This document shows positions 8,686 through 18,800 of a DNA stretch of 64,000 nucleotides, piece by piece (the stretch's first letter is position 1; each line of letters starts with the position of its first letter). The stretch is from Dokdonella fugitiva. Lineage in GTDB: Bacteria; Pseudomonadota; Gammaproteobacteria; Xanthomonadales; Rhodanobacteraceae. Location: the NCBI RefSeq assembly GCF_004342425.1, contig NZ_SLWQ01000005.1, positions 186,001-250,000 on the forward strand, given 5' to 3'. The notes beneath the pieces are model-generated. The model was not told the origin of the DNA and did no database searches. It saw only the letters and a program-made list of their open reading frames with translations. The position numbers and the translations under genes are program-made.

Positions 8686-8784
8686 GGTGCGACCCGGAGG
8701 GAACGTCCCCGCGATTCTCGGCTGCGCGCGCAGATCCGCGCAACCATGCCCGCCCCGACAAGGATCGCACGCGATGCTCGTGGC

Positions 8785-8926
8785 GTGGGCCTTGGCCCAC
8801 CACGTCGTCGCGTGAAAGCGATGGCCGCATCCTGGCGCGCGCGTGCTGAGCAGAGAACGGTGGGCCGAGGCCCACCCGGCGCGGGCATGGGGGTACGACC
8901 TGCGCGGTGGGTCTGGGCCCACCGCG
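8785..8926. repeat. Cluster of three GTGGGCC/GGCCCAC palindromes
   Basis: Three related palindromes occur in 142 bases: GTGGGCCTTGGCCCAC (8785-8800), GTGGGCCGAGGCCCAC (8860-8875), and CGCGGTGGG with CCCACCGCG (8903-8926). The last begins only 5 bases past the glutamate dehydrogenase stop and could end its transcript. The shared core and intergenic position fit a REP-type repetitive extragenic palindrome. The rest of the 246-base gap between gdh and nadK shows nothing gene-like. Confidence 0.7.
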
Positions 8927-8931
8927 TGCAG

Positions 8932-11900
8932 TCAGGCGGCCTTCGACGCCGCCTGCACGAGCTGGGCGAAACGACGCAGCGCGACCGAGGCGATCGGGTA
9001 ATCGACCGACTGCGTGCGGATCTCCTCGAGCAGGCCGAGCGTGAACCTGAGCGCCGGGTCGTCGCGTTCGAGCCAGCGCGCAACCGGATGCTCGTCGCCG
9101 GCATCGGCACCGGCGAGCACCTGGCGCGCGAGCGCGCGATGCTGCGAGGCGAGCTCGTCGCGCAGCGAACCGCGTGCTTGCGCATGCCAGCGGCTCTCGA
9201 CCGGCAGGTTCTCGATCTGCCGGCGCAGGCCGTCGATGTCGAGCGCCTGGGCGAGCTCGAAGAAGACCGAGGCGACGCGCTCGACCCCTTCGCCGGTTTC
9301 CAGCGCGATCTCCACGATGTCGAACGCCGCGTTGAGCTCGGCGACCTTGGCGAGGCGCTGCGCGAGCGCTTCGGGGATGTCGAGCCCCTGCCACTTCTCG
9401 ACGTCGACGTCGTAGTCGGCGCGGGCGTTCGCGGTCAGCACACGCGGCAGCGCCGCGGAGAGTTCGGCGACGCCGGGCGCGTAGCGCTCGACGATGCCGG
9501 CGATGTCGAGGCTCGAACCGCGCTGGTTGAGCAGCCAGCGCGTGAGGTTGCGCTGCAGGTTCCAGAGCTTGAGCAACGCGTCGATCTGCACTGCTTCGCC
9601 GACCTTGCCGTCGAGCGCTTCGATCTCGGCCCAGATGCCGCGCGCATCGACGATCTCGCGCACCGCCGAGTAGGCCTTCGCGATCGACGCCGGCGACTGG
9701 CCCGTGTCTTCCTGCATGCGCAGCACGAAGGTCGCGTCCATGCGGTTGACCATCGAATTGGTCACGACCGTTGCGATGATCTCGCGCTTGAGGCGGTGGC
9801 GCTGCATGTGCGCGGCGTACTGTTCGCGCAGCGGCTCCGGGAAGTAGCGCACGAGCTCCTTCGACAGGAACGGGTCCTCCGGCACGTCGGAATCGAGCAG
9901 TTGCTGGTAGAGCTTGATCTTCGAATACGACAGCAGCACCGACAGCTCCGGACGCGTCATGCCCTGGTGGCGCGCCTTGCGCTCGGCGAGTTCGGCGTCG
10001 GACGGCAGGAACTCGATCTGCCGGTCGAGCAGGCCTTCCGCTTCGAGCGTGCGGATGAAGTGCGCGTTCGAGCCGAGGCGGTGCACCGACATGTGCTCCA
10101 TCACGGTGATCGCCTGGTTCTGCCGGTAGTTGTCCGACAGCACGAGGCGCTCGACCTCGTCGGTCATCGCGGCGAGTTGCGCGTTGCGCTGCTCGAGCGT
10201 GAGCTCGCCACGCTGCACGGCGTCGTTGAGCAGGATCTTGATGTTGACTTCGTGGTCGGAGGTGTCGACGCCGGCCGAGTTGTCGATGAAGTCGGTGTTG
10301 AGCAGCACGCCGTGCAGCGCCGCCTCGATGCGGCCCTTCTGCGTGAAGCCGAGATTGCCGCCCTCGCCGACCACCTTGCAGCGCAGGTCGCGGCCGTTGA
10401 CGCGCAGCGCATTGTTGGCGCGATCGCCGACATCGGCGTTGGTCTCGGACTCGGCCTTGACGTAGGTGCCGATGCCACCGTTCCACAGCAGGTCGACCGG
10501 CGCCTTGAGGATCGCGCTCATGAGTTCGGTCGGCGTGAGCTGGGTCGTACCCTCGGCGATGCCGAGCGCGCGGCACGCTTCCGGCGACAGCGGAATCGTC
10601 TTCGCACTGCGCGGGAACACGCCGCCGCCGGCGGAGATCAGCAACTTGTCGTAGTCGTCCCAAGACGAGCGCGGCAGCGCGAACAGGCGCTCGCGTTCCT
10701 TGAACGAAATCGCCGCGTCGGGGTTCGGGTCGAGGAAGATGTGGCGGTGATCGAATGCCGCGACGAGGCGGATGTGCGTGGACAGCAGCATGCCGTTGCC
10801 GAACACGTCGCCGGACATGTCGCCGATGCCCACGCAGGTGAAATCCTCGCTCTGGCTGTCGCGGCCCATCGCGCGGAAGTGGCGCTTGACCGACTCCCAG
10901 CCACCCTTCGCGGTGATGCCCATCTTCTTGTGGTCGTAGCCGACCGAGCCGCCGGAGGCGAACGCGTCGCCCAGCCAGAAACCGTGCTCGGCGCTGACGC
11001 CATTGGCGATGTCCGAGAACGTGGCCGTGCCCTTGTCCGCGGCGACGACGAGGTAGGGATCGTCACCGTCGTGGCGCACGACGTCCCTGGGATGCACGAC
11101 CTTGCCTTCGACGAGGTTGTCGGTGATGTCGAGCAGGCCGTTGATGAACATCTTGTAGCAGGCGATGCCTTCGGCGAGGACGGCGTCGCGGTCGCCGCTG
11201 GCCGGCGGATGCTTGACGAAGAAGCCGCCCTTCGAGCCGACCGGCACGATCACGGTGTTCTTCACCATCTGCGCCTTGACCAGGCCGAGCACTTCGGTGC
11301 GGAAGTCCTCGCGGCGGTCGGACCAGCGCAGGCCGCCGCGCGCGACGGGGCCGAAGCGCAGGTGCACGCCCTCGACGCGCGGGCTGTACACGAAGATCTC
11401 GCGGTAGGGGCGCGGCTTGGGCAGGTCCGGCACCTTGGCCGAATCGAACTTGAAGCTGATGTACGGGCGCGGAGCGCCGTCGCGGCGCTGGAAGTAATTC
11501 GTGCGCAGGGTCGCGCCGATCACGCCGAGGTAGGCGCGCAGGATGCGGTCCTCGTCGAGGCTCGCGACGTGCTCGAGCAGTGCCTTGATCGCGCCGATGA
11601 TCGCGCCGACCTGGTCCATGCGCGGCTGCGTGCGCGTCGCGACGAGGTCGTCGACGAACTTCGGCGGCAACTTCTTGGACACGTCGCCCGGGATGAGCGC
11701 GCGCAGTTCGCCGCCGAGGCGCTCGCCGGCTGCCCTGGCCGCGTCGGCGCCCACGTCCTCGCGCGCGGGATCGAAACCCGCCTCGAACAGCTCGACCAGC
11801 AGGCCGGCCAGTGCCGGATAGCGGTTGAGCGTCTCCTCCATGTAGCTCTGCGAGAACGTCACGCCGGTCTGCAGCAGGTACTTGCAGTAGCCGCGCAGCA

Positions 11901-13878
11901 CGCTCACCTGGCGCCAGTCGAGCCGTGCGCCGAGGATGAGCTTGTTGAACGCGTCGTTCTCCGCGTCGCCGCGCCAGATGCTCGCGAACGCGTTCTCGAA
12001 CGCGTCGCCGACCTGCTCGATGTCGAACGCGCAGCGCGTCGCCGCCTGCACCGCGATGTCCTGCACGTAGACGGTGGCTTCGGGAAGGCGGATCTCGCTG
12101 AGCTGCTCGGTGAGCACCCTGAGGCCCATGTTCTCGAGCAGCGGGATCACTTCCGACAGCGCGATCGCGCCGCCCTGGCGGAACACCTTGAACTGCAGCG
12201 TGTCCTCGCGACGGGTCGACGGCGCGAGGCTCAGCTTGATGTCGCCGCCGTCGCGCAGCGAGGTCGCGAGCACGAGGTCGACGGCGGCGACGCCGGGCGT
12301 CGCTTCCTCGATGTAGGACGCCGGCAGCGCGCGCGCATAGCGCGAGGCGAGGCGCAGGCCTTCGGCTTCGCCGTGCCGCGCGACCAGCGCGTCGCGCAGT
12401 TCGTCGTGCCAGTTGCGCACGATCTGGCCGATGCGCGACTCGAGGTCGGCGACGTCGTAGGCGACGAGGTCGCCCGGCTTCGGCCGCACGACGAGGTGCA
12501 GCTGCGCCAGCGGCGACTCGCCGAGCTGGATCGAGGAGTCGATGCGCTCGCCGCGCAGCGCGGCCTTCAGCGTGCCCTCGACGCGCTCGCGCACTTCGGT
12601 GTCGAAGCGGTCGCGCGGCAGGAACACGAGGCAGGAGTAGAAGCGGCCGTACTTGTCGCGACGGATGAACACGCGCGTGCGCGGCCGCTGGCCGAGCGCG
12701 AGGATGCCGGTCGCGGTCGCGAACAGCTCATCCTCGCTGGCCTGGAACAGTTCGTCGCGCGGCAGCAGCTCGAGTACGTGGCGCAGCGCCTTGCCCGAAT
12801 GCGAGTCGCGGCGCAGGCCGGAACGCTGCATCACCGTCTCGACCTTGCGGCGCACGAGCGGCACGTCCTGGGGACGGGCCATGTAGGCATTGGTGGTGAA
12901 CAGGCCGAGGAAGCGCTGCTCGATCACCGGCACGCCGTTCTGGTCGAAGCCGAGCACGCCGATGTAGTCCATGTAGCCCGGGCGATGCACGTGCGAGCGC
13001 GCATTGGTCTTGGTGAGGATGATCGCGTCCATGGAGCCGGACTGGGGCAGCTCCTTCGCGACGAGGGTGCGTAGCGAGCGCGGCGCGAGCGAGCGCTCCG
13101 AGCCGCGCAGGATGCCGAGGCCCGAGCCCTCGACCGCCTGCAGCACTTCGTCGTCGCCGCTCTTGACGACCGCGTATTCGCGGCAGCCGAGGAAGGTGAA
13201 GTTGTCGTTGGCGGCCCAGCGCAGGAAATCCTGCGCTTCGGCGACGCCGTCCGCATCCACCGGCATCGGCCTGGTGGCCAGCGAATCGGCGAGGTCGAGC
13301 ATGCGCTGGCGCATCGCCTGCCAGTCGGTGACGCTCGCGCGCACGTCGTCGAGCGCATCGGCGACCTGCTGCTGCAGGCGGTCGAGTTCCGCGGCGTCGG
13401 CGACGCGATCGATCTCGAAATGCATGACCGACTCGGCCGCCCCCTTGTCCGCGTCGCCCGCGGCGATCGACACGAGGCGGCCGTTCGCGTCGCGTTCGAC
13501 GCGGTAGACGGGATGGACGACCGAATGGATCGCATGGCCCGCCGAGGTCACGGCCATGCCGACCGAGTCGACCAGGAACGGCATGTCGTCGGTGACGACG
13601 TCGACGACGGTGCGTGCGCGGCCGGAACCCATCGCCGGATTGGAGACACGCACCTTGGCCGTGCCGACCCGGCGCTCGCGCATGAAGTCGAGCAGGCCCT
13701 GGGCCAGTGCCGACCACTCCGCCGCCGGGCGCTCGGCGATCTCGTCCGCGGCGATGCGACGCAGGAACTCGCGCGCGAAGGACTGCGCGTCCGTCAGAGC
13801 CGTGCCGCTGAGCTGGGTCGAAAGATGGACGAGGATCGGATCGACGTGCGTGCCGGACACGGCGCCTTGTGCGGTCAT
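8932..13878 (-). CDS. gdhB: NAD-specific glutamate dehydrogenase, 180-kDa class
   Basis: A 1648-residue cytosolic enzyme that deaminates L-glutamate to 2-oxoglutarate with NAD. The length and layout match the large GDH class of Streptomyces, Pseudomonas and Xanthomonas: a long N-terminal regulatory region with ACT-like segments, a catalytic core near residue 850 (ARGGLRWSDRREDF) and 877 (VPVGSKGGFFVK), a nucleotide-binding part with KVVGEGGNLG, and a long helical C-terminus. The ATG at 13878 gives a normal N-terminus (MTAQGAV); an upstream in-frame ATG at 13944 adds an implausible 22 residues. Transcribed alone, away from the efflux operon. Large enzymes of this class are usually catabolic and allosterically controlled by amino acids. 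Confidence 0.96.
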   Translation of the reverse strand: MTAQGAVSGTHVDPILVHLSTQLSGTALTDAQSFAREFLRRIAADEIAERPAAEWSALAQGLLDFMRERRVGTAKVRVSNPAMGSGRARTVVDVVTDDMPFLVDSVGMAVTSAGHAIHSVVHPVYRVERDANGRLVSIAAGDADKGAAESVMHFEIDRVADAAELDRLQQQVADALDDVRASVTDWQAMRQRMLDLADSLATRPMPVDADGVAEAQDFLRWAANDNFTFLGCREYAVVKSGDDEVLQAVEGSGLGILRGSERSLAPRSLRTLVAKELPQSGSMDAIILTKTNARSHVHRPGYMDYIGVLGFDQNGVPVIEQRFLGLFTTNAYMARPQDVPLVRRKVETVMQRSGLRRDSHSGKALRHVLELLPRDELFQASEDELFATATGILALGQRPRTRVFIRRDKYGRFYSCLVFLPRDRFDTEVRERVEGTLKAALRGERIDSSIQLGESPLAQLHLVVRPKPGDLVAYDVADLESRIGQIVRNWHDELRDALVARHGEAEGLRLASRYARALPASYIEEATPGVAAVDLVLATSLRDGGDIKLSLAPSTRREDTLQFKVFRQGGAIALSEVIPLLENMGLRVLTEQLSEIRLPEATVYVQDIAVQAATRCAFDIEQVGDAFENAFASIWRGDAENDAFNKLILGARLDWRQVSVLRGYCKYLLQTGVTFSQSYMEETLNRYPALAGLLVELFEAGFDPAREDVGADAARAAGERLGGELRALIPGDVSKKLPPKFVDDLVATRTQPRMDQVGAIIGAIKALLEHVASLDEDRILRAYLGVIGATLRTNYFQRRDGAPRPYISFKFDSAKVPDLPKPRPYREIFVYSPRVEGVHLRFGPVARGGLRWSDRREDFRTEVLGLVKAQMVKNTVIVPVGSKGGFFVKHPPASGDRDAVLAEGIACYKMFINGLLDITDNLVEGKVVHPRDVVRHDGDDPYLVVAADKGTATFSDIANGVSAEHGFWLGDAFASGGSVGYDHKKMGITAKGGWESVKRHFRAMGRDSQSEDFTCVGIGDMSGDVFGNGMLLSTHIRLVAAFDHRHIFLDPNPDAAISFKERERLFALPRSSWDDYDKLLISAGGGVFPRSAKTIPLSPEACRALGIAEGTTQLTPTELMSAILKAPVDLLWNGGIGTYVKAESETNADVGDRANNALRVNGRDLRCKVVGEGGNLGFTQKGRIEAALHGVLLNTDFIDNSAGVDTSDHEVNIKILLNDAVQRGELTLEQRNAQLAAMTDEVERLVLSDNYRQNQAITVMEHMSVHRLGSNAHFIRTLEAEGLLDRQIEFLPSDAELAERKARHQGMTRPELSVLLSYSKIKLYQQLLDSDVPEDPFLSKELVRYFPEPLREQYAAHMQRHRLKREIIATVVTNSMVNRMDATFVLRMQEDTGQSPASIAKAYSAVREIVDARGIWAEIEALDGKVGEAVQIDALLKLWNLQRNLTRWLLNQRGSSLDIAGIVERYAPGVAELSAALPRVLTANARADYDVDVEKWQGLDIPEALAQRLAKVAELNAAFDIVEIALETGEGVERVASVFFELAQALDIDGLRRQIENLPVESRWHAQARGSLRDELASQHRALARQVLAGADAGDEHPVARWLERDDPALRFTLGLLEEIRTQSVDYPIASVALRRFAQLVQAASKAA

Positions 13879-14317
13879 GAAGGGGTCCGAAGGTGGGGAA
13901 AAATGCGGGCCGCAAGGATACGCCGCGGGCCGCGGCGAATCCATACGGCCGCGGCCGGCGGACGCGGCGCGTCACCGCGCCGGAGGGACGCATGGCGGCG
14001 CGCGTGACATGCGTTTTCCCCTGCGTTTCCCGTCACGGGTGCGACGCACCCCCACGGCCGGCGAGCGTGGATGCTTTACGCAAGCTTAAGCGGTCATCGG
14101 CACCGCGCGGCACCGCGATCGCGATGTGTCCACATGTCGCGCACGTCGTAAAGTGCCATTGGACCCGTGCCGAATCCGCCGCGGCGAGGATGCATGTTCC
14201 TGTACCCGGCGGTATAGTCGCGCCGCTGCCGACGCGGCTCGCGCGAAGCACGCGCACGCCGCCGTCCTCCGTTCGGCCGCCTGCCCCTCTACGCATCCGA
14301 GAACAGGAAGCTCCACG
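13879..14317. other. Divergent intergenic region between gdh and the efflux operon
   Basis: 439 bases with no credible gene. It should hold both promoters. Seen here are a perfect dyad ATGTG-TC-CACAT (14124-14135) within a longer imperfect palindrome, a GCTTAAGC palindrome near 14083-14090, and TATAGT at 14213-14218 that could be the efflux-operon -10 box, though without a recognisable -35. Confidence 0.5.
14124..14135. promoter_or_regulatory. Candidate operator dyad upstream of the efflux operon
   Basis: A perfect inverted repeat ATGTG-N2-CACAT is flanked by GCG on the left and GTCGC on the right, 182 bases before the adaptor start. A TetR- or MarR-type repressor could use it, but no such regulator is encoded beside the operon. 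The assignment rests only on symmetry and position. Confidence 0.3.
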
Positions 14318-15508
14318 ATGAAGTTGCATCGCGCATTGACCCCTGTCGCCGTCGCGACGCTCGCCGCCATCGCCGCCGGCTGCGGCAAGCCGGCGCCGCA
14401 GCAACAGCAGATGCCGCCGCCCGAAGTCGGCGTGGTCGTCGCCAAGGCCGGCGCGGTGCCGCTCGTGCAGGAACTGGTCGGACGCCTCAGCGCGGTCCGC
14501 ACCGCCGACGTGCGGGCGCGCGTCGCCGGCGTGCTGCAGAAGCGCGTCTACACCGAAGGCACCGACGTCAAGGAAGGCCAGCTGCTGTTCGAGATCGATC
14601 CGGCGCCGCTGCGCGCGACCTTGAACGCGCAGCTCGCCAACCTCGCCGCCGCGCAGGCAACCTACCAGAACAACCACATCGCCGCCGAGCGTGCGCGCTC
14701 GGTCGCCGAGAAGGGCCTGCTCTCGAAAGCCGACGTCGACGCCGCCAACGCGGCCGAACGCACCGCCGCCGCCGCCGTCAAGCAGGCGCAGGCGAACGTC
14801 GAGGCGGCGAGGATCAACCTCGGCTACGCCAACGTCACCGCGCCGATCGCCGGCCGCGCCGGCAAGCAGCAGGTGACCGAAGGCGCGCTGGTCGGCCAGG
14901 GCGAAGCGACGCTGCTGACCACGATCGAACAGATCGACCCGGTCTACGTGAACTTCAGCCAGGCGGTCGGTTCGCTCGAACAGATGCGGCGCGCGGCCGC
15001 GAAGGGCGACGTGCAGCTCTACGAGCAGGGCAAGGCGAAGGTCGAGATCACGATGCCGGACGGCAGCGCCTACGACCAGACCGGCACGCTCGACTTCTCC
15101 GATACCGCAGTCGATGCGGCGACCGGTGCGGTGACCCTGCGCGGCATCGTGCCCAATCCGCAACACCGCCTGCTGCCGGGCATGTACGTCAACGTGCGCC
15201 TCAGCCTCGGCGAGCTCAAGCATGCCTGGCTCGTCTCGCAGCGCGCGGTGCAACGCGACGGCCAGGGCGCCTACGTGTTCGTCGTCGGCGAGGACGGCAA
15301 GGTCGTGCAGAAGCGCATCGAGGCCGACACCCTGCAGGGCGACAGCTGGATCGTCACGAGCGGCCTCGCCGACGGCGACCAGATCGTCGTTTCGGGCGTG
15401 CAGAAGGTACACCCCGACGCGCCGGCAAAGGCCGTGCCGTGGCAACCAGAGGCGAACGGCCAGGCTCCCCAGGGCGCCCCGGCCGCGGCCGAAGGCGAGA
15501 AGCAGTAG
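14318..15508 (+). CDS. RND efflux membrane-fusion (adaptor) lipoprotein
   Basis: A 396-residue periplasmic adaptor of the AcrA/MexA type. The signal ends I-A-A-G-C, giving a lipidated Cys near residue 23. The lipoyl-like halves (VRARVAGVLQKRVYTEGTDVKEGQ and GYANVTAPIAGRAG) flank an alpha-hairpin of about 80 residues, and beta-barrel and membrane-proximal domains follow. A Gln/Pro/Ala-rich tail closes the protein. AGGAAG precedes the ATG. The gene is followed 112 bases later by the pump gene, with which it forms a tripartite exporter. The outer-membrane channel is not encoded here. Confidence 0.94.
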   Translation: MKLHRALTPVAVATLAAIAAGCGKPAPQQQQMPPPEVGVVVAKAGAVPLVQELVGRLSAVRTADVRARVAGVLQKRVYTEGTDVKEGQLLFEIDPAPLRATLNAQLANLAAAQATYQNNHIAAERARSVAEKGLLSKADVDAANAAERTAAAAVKQAQANVEAARINLGYANVTAPIAGRAGKQQVTEGALVGQGEATLLTTIEQIDPVYVNFSQAVGSLEQMRRAAAKGDVQLYEQGKAKVEITMPDGSAYDQTGTLDFSDTAVDAATGAVTLRGIVPNPQHRLLPGMYVNVRLSLGELKHAWLVSQRAVQRDGQGAYVFVVGEDGKVVQKRIEADTLQGDSWIVTSGLADGDQIVVSGVQKVHPDAPAKAVPWQPEANGQAPQGAPAAAEGEKQ

Positions 15509-15620
15509 AAGGTTCGCGCGCGCCCGCGCGGCGACCCTCGGGTCCGCGCGCGGGCGGCGCCACGGATGACGGCCGGCGCGGCCGCCATCCGCGACTCCAG
15601 CCATTTCCGGAATACACACC

Positions 15621-18600
15621 ATGCCCAGTTTCTTCATCGAGCGTCCGATCTTCGCCTGGGTCATCGCGATCCTCATCACGCTGGGCGGCGTGATCGCGAT
15701 CAGCCAGCTCGGCGTCGAGGCCTATCCGACGATCGCGCCGCCGCAGGTGGCGGTCAACGCGGTCTACCCGGGCGCGGACGCGAGCACGGTCGAGAAGACC
15801 GTGACCCAGGTCATCGAGCAGCAGCTCACCGGCGTCGACCACCTGCTCTATTTCAGTTCCAGTTCGAGTTCGAGCGGCACGGCGTCGATCACGCTCACCT
15901 TCGAGCCGGGCACGAACGCGGACATCGCCGCGGTGCAGACGCAGAATCGCGTCTCGCTCGCGCAGCCGCGCCTGCCGACCGAGGTGATCCAGCAGGGCAT
16001 CACCGTGTCGAAGGTGAACCCGGGCTTCCTCATGGTCGGCATGCTCAAGTCCGACGACGGCTCGATGGACACCTACGCGCTCAACAACGTCGTCGCGACG
16101 CAGGTGCTCGACCAGATCCAGCGCATCCCGGGCGTCGGCAGCGCGTTCCAGTTCGGTTCCGAATTCGCTATGCGCATCTGGCTCGACCCGGACAAGCTGC
16201 ACGGCTACAGCCTGTCGGCGACCGAGGTGCTGGCCGCCGTGCGCGGCCAGAACGTGCAGGTCGCGGCCGGTTCGGTCGGCGCCGAGCCGTCGGCAGGCGG
16301 CGCGAGCTTCACCGCGACGGTGCGCGCCGAGGGCCGCTTCAGCGAGCCCGAGCAGTTCGCCAACATCCTGCTGCGCGCGAACAGCGACGGCACGACCGTG
16401 CGCCTCAAGGACGTCGCGCGCATCGAGATCGGCCCGGGCAGCTACGGCTTCGCGCTCAAGTACAACGATACCTCGACGGCCGGTTTCGGCGTGCAGCTGC
16501 TCACCGGCGCCAATGCGCTCGGCGTCGCCAAGGCGGTGAAGGCCAAGCTCGCCGAACTGCAGCCGGGTTTCCCGAAGGGCGTGTCGTGGTTCATCCCGTA
16601 CGACACGTCCGACTTCATCCAGATCTCGATCGAGGAAGTGGTCAAGACGCTGTTCGAGGCGATCGTGCTGGTCTTCCTCGTCATGCTGATCTTCCTGCAG
16701 AACTTCCGCATCACGCTGATCCCGACCCTGGTCATCCCGGTCGCGCTGATGGGTGGCTTCCTCGGCATGTGGATGCTCGGCTTCACGATCAACCAGCTGA
16801 GCCTGTTCGGCATGGTGCTCGCGATCGGCATCGTCGTCGACGACGCGATTGTGGTGATCGAGAACGTCGAGCGCATCATGGCCGAGGAGGGCCTTTCGCC
16901 GAAGGAAGCGACGCGCAAGGCGATGGGCCAGATCACCGGCGCGGTCATCGCGATCGCGGTCGTGCTCGCCGCCGTGTTCATCCCGAGCGCCATGCAGAGC
17001 GGCAGCGCCGGCGCGATCTACCGCCAGTTCGCGCTGACGATCGCGGTCTCGATGGGCTTCTCCGCATTCCTCGCCCTCGCCTTCACGCCGGCGTTGTGCG
17101 CGAGCATGCTCAAGCCGGTGCACGACACGAAGAAGAACCTCGTGTTCCGCTGGTTCAACGACAGCTTCAACTGGACCCAGAACCTCTACACCGGCCACGT
17201 GCGCACCGCCGTGCGCCACGCGCCGACCTGGTTCGTCGTGTTCATCGCGATCGCGGTGCTGTGCGGCTTCCTGTTCACGCGCCTGCCGGGCAGCTTCGTG
17301 CCGGAGGAAGACCAGGGCTACCTGTTCGCGATCGTGCAGCTGCCGCCAGGTGCGACGATCGATCGCACCAACAAGGTCATGGAACAGGTGCGCTCGATCG
17401 GCCGGCAGAACCCCGACGTCGAGGGCGTGGTCACGGTGTCCGGCTACAGCTTCGTCGGCCAGGGCGAGAACGTCGGCATGGCGTTCTACCGGCTGAAGCC
17501 GTGGAAGGAGCGACCGCACGTGTCGAGCGCGCTCGCGCAGCAGCTCAACGGCGCCAACTTCATGCAGATCAAGGACGCGCAGGTGTTCGTGCTGAACCTG
17601 CCGACGATCCCGGGCCTGTCGCAATTCGGTGGCTTCGAGATGTACCTGCAGGACCGCAGCGGCGCCGGCCACGACGCACTCATCGCGGCGCGCAACCAGC
17701 TGCTCGGCGCGGCAGCGAAGTCGCCGCTGCTCGCCGGCGTACGTCCGAACGGGCTCGAGGACAGCACCCAGATCAAGATGACGGTCGATCGCGTGCAGGC
17801 GCAGTCGATGGGCATCTCGCTCACCGACGTCTACTCGGCGATCCAGCTCATGCTCGCGCCCGTGTACGTCGACGACTTCTTCCACCAGGGGCGCGTGCAG
17901 CGCGTGATCATGCAGGCGGATGCGCCGTACCGCATGTCGCCCGACGCGGTCAGCCACTTCTACGTGCCGAGCAGCCTCGGCGCGGCTGCCGCCGACGGCA
18001 CGCGGCCGATGGTGCCGCTGTCGAACGTCGTGCGCACCGAGTGGAGCATGGGCTCGCCGAGCCTCACGCGCTACAACGGCTACTCGGCGATCCAGATGAA
18101 CGGCGGGCCCTCGCCGGGCCACAGCTCGGGCGAGGCGATGCAGGCGATGCAGGACATCATCGGCGGCAAGGACTTCCCGAGCGGCTTCAGTTACCAGTGG
18201 TCGGGCCAGTCGCTGCAGGAGATCATCTCCGGCAACCAGGCGCCGCTGCTGTTCGCGCTGTCGATCCTCGTCGTCTTCCTCTGCCTCGCCGCGTTGTACG
18301 AGAGCTGGTCGATCCCGTTCGCGGTCATGCTGGTCGTCCCCGTCGGCATCACGGGCGCGCTGGTGGCGACGCTGATGCGCCACACCTTCGACGCGAACCT
18401 CAACAACGACATCTTCTTCAAGATCGGCCTCATCACGATCATCGGCCTCGCCGCGAAGAACGCGATCCTGATCGTCGAGTTCGCGGTCGAGGAACAGCGC
18501 GCCGGGCGCAAGCTCGCCACGGCCGTGGTCGATGCCGCGCGCCTGCGACTGCGGCCGATCCTCATGACCTCGTTCTGCTTCATCCTCGGCGTGCTGCCCC

Positions 18601-18800
18601 TCGCGATCTCGAGCGGCGCCGGCGCCAACGCACGCCACGCGATCGGCACCGGCGTGATCGGCGGCATGATCTTCGCGACCTTCCTCGGCGTGCTGTTCAT
18701 CCCGATCTTCTACGTGATCGTGCGACGCCTGCTCGGCGACAAGATGGAACCACCCGAGGAAACGCTCGCCGCGACCTCGTCGCCGCACCAGCATGGCTGA
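15621..18800 (+). CDS. RND multidrug efflux pump, HAE1 (AcrB/MexB) family
   Basis: A 1059-residue inner-membrane proton antiporter, starting MPSFFIERPIFAWVIAI as in AcrB/MexB. The proton-relay acids D407-D408 lie in GIVVDDAIVVIENVER, and the partner Lys is at about 946 in GLAAKNAILIVEF. Two large periplasmic loops follow TM1 and TM7, and twelve membrane helices can be counted. The length is typical. It exports hydrophobic drugs, bile-like compounds or solvents; the specific substrates cannot be read. The last 8 bases overlap the start of the following DUF3187 gene, so the third gene is part of the operon. Confidence 0.96.
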   Translation: MPSFFIERPIFAWVIAILITLGGVIAISQLGVEAYPTIAPPQVAVNAVYPGADASTVEKTVTQVIEQQLTGVDHLLYFSSSSSSSGTASITLTFEPGTNADIAAVQTQNRVSLAQPRLPTEVIQQGITVSKVNPGFLMVGMLKSDDGSMDTYALNNVVATQVLDQIQRIPGVGSAFQFGSEFAMRIWLDPDKLHGYSLSATEVLAAVRGQNVQVAAGSVGAEPSAGGASFTATVRAEGRFSEPEQFANILLRANSDGTTVRLKDVARIEIGPGSYGFALKYNDTSTAGFGVQLLTGANALGVAKAVKAKLAELQPGFPKGVSWFIPYDTSDFIQISIEEVVKTLFEAIVLVFLVMLIFLQNFRITLIPTLVIPVALMGGFLGMWMLGFTINQLSLFGMVLAIGIVVDDAIVVIENVERIMAEEGLSPKEATRKAMGQITGAVIAIAVVLAAVFIPSAMQSGSAGAIYRQFALTIAVSMGFSAFLALAFTPALCASMLKPVHDTKKNLVFRWFNDSFNWTQNLYTGHVRTAVRHAPTWFVVFIAIAVLCGFLFTRLPGSFVPEEDQGYLFAIVQLPPGATIDRTNKVMEQVRSIGRQNPDVEGVVTVSGYSFVGQGENVGMAFYRLKPWKERPHVSSALAQQLNGANFMQIKDAQVFVLNLPTIPGLSQFGGFEMYLQDRSGAGHDALIAARNQLLGAAAKSPLLAGVRPNGLEDSTQIKMTVDRVQAQSMGISLTDVYSAIQLMLAPVYVDDFFHQGRVQRVIMQADAPYRMSPDAVSHFYVPSSLGAAAADGTRPMVPLSNVVRTEWSMGSPSLTRYNGYSAIQMNGGPSPGHSSGEAMQAMQDIIGGKDFPSGFSYQWSGQSLQEIISGNQAPLLFALSILVVFLCLAALYESWSIPFAVMLVVPVGITGALVATLMRHTFDANLNNDIFFKIGLITIIGLAAKNAILIVEFAVEEQRAGRKLATAVVDAARLRLRPILMTSFCFILGVLPLAISSGAGANARHAIGTGVIGGMIFATFLGVLFIPIFYVIVRRLLGDKMEPPEETLAATSSPHQHG

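Noticed and set aside
9435..9647. Small open frames inside large genes (for example 70-100 codon frames within gdh)
   Set aside because: They are out-of-frame shadows rich in Arg, Ser and Ala with no ribosome-binding site or conserved-looking sequence.
8746..13074. 1442-codon open frame antisense to glutamate dehydrogenase
   Set aside because: The protein is Arg/Ala/Val/Asp-biased with no domain, as expected when a long GC-rich gene is read on the other strand; the sense frame is a complete known enzyme.
15354..18794. 1146-codon open frame antisense to the RND pump
   Set aside because: Composition is runs of His/Asp/Arg/Glu without structure; the pump on the plus strand has every expected catalytic residue.
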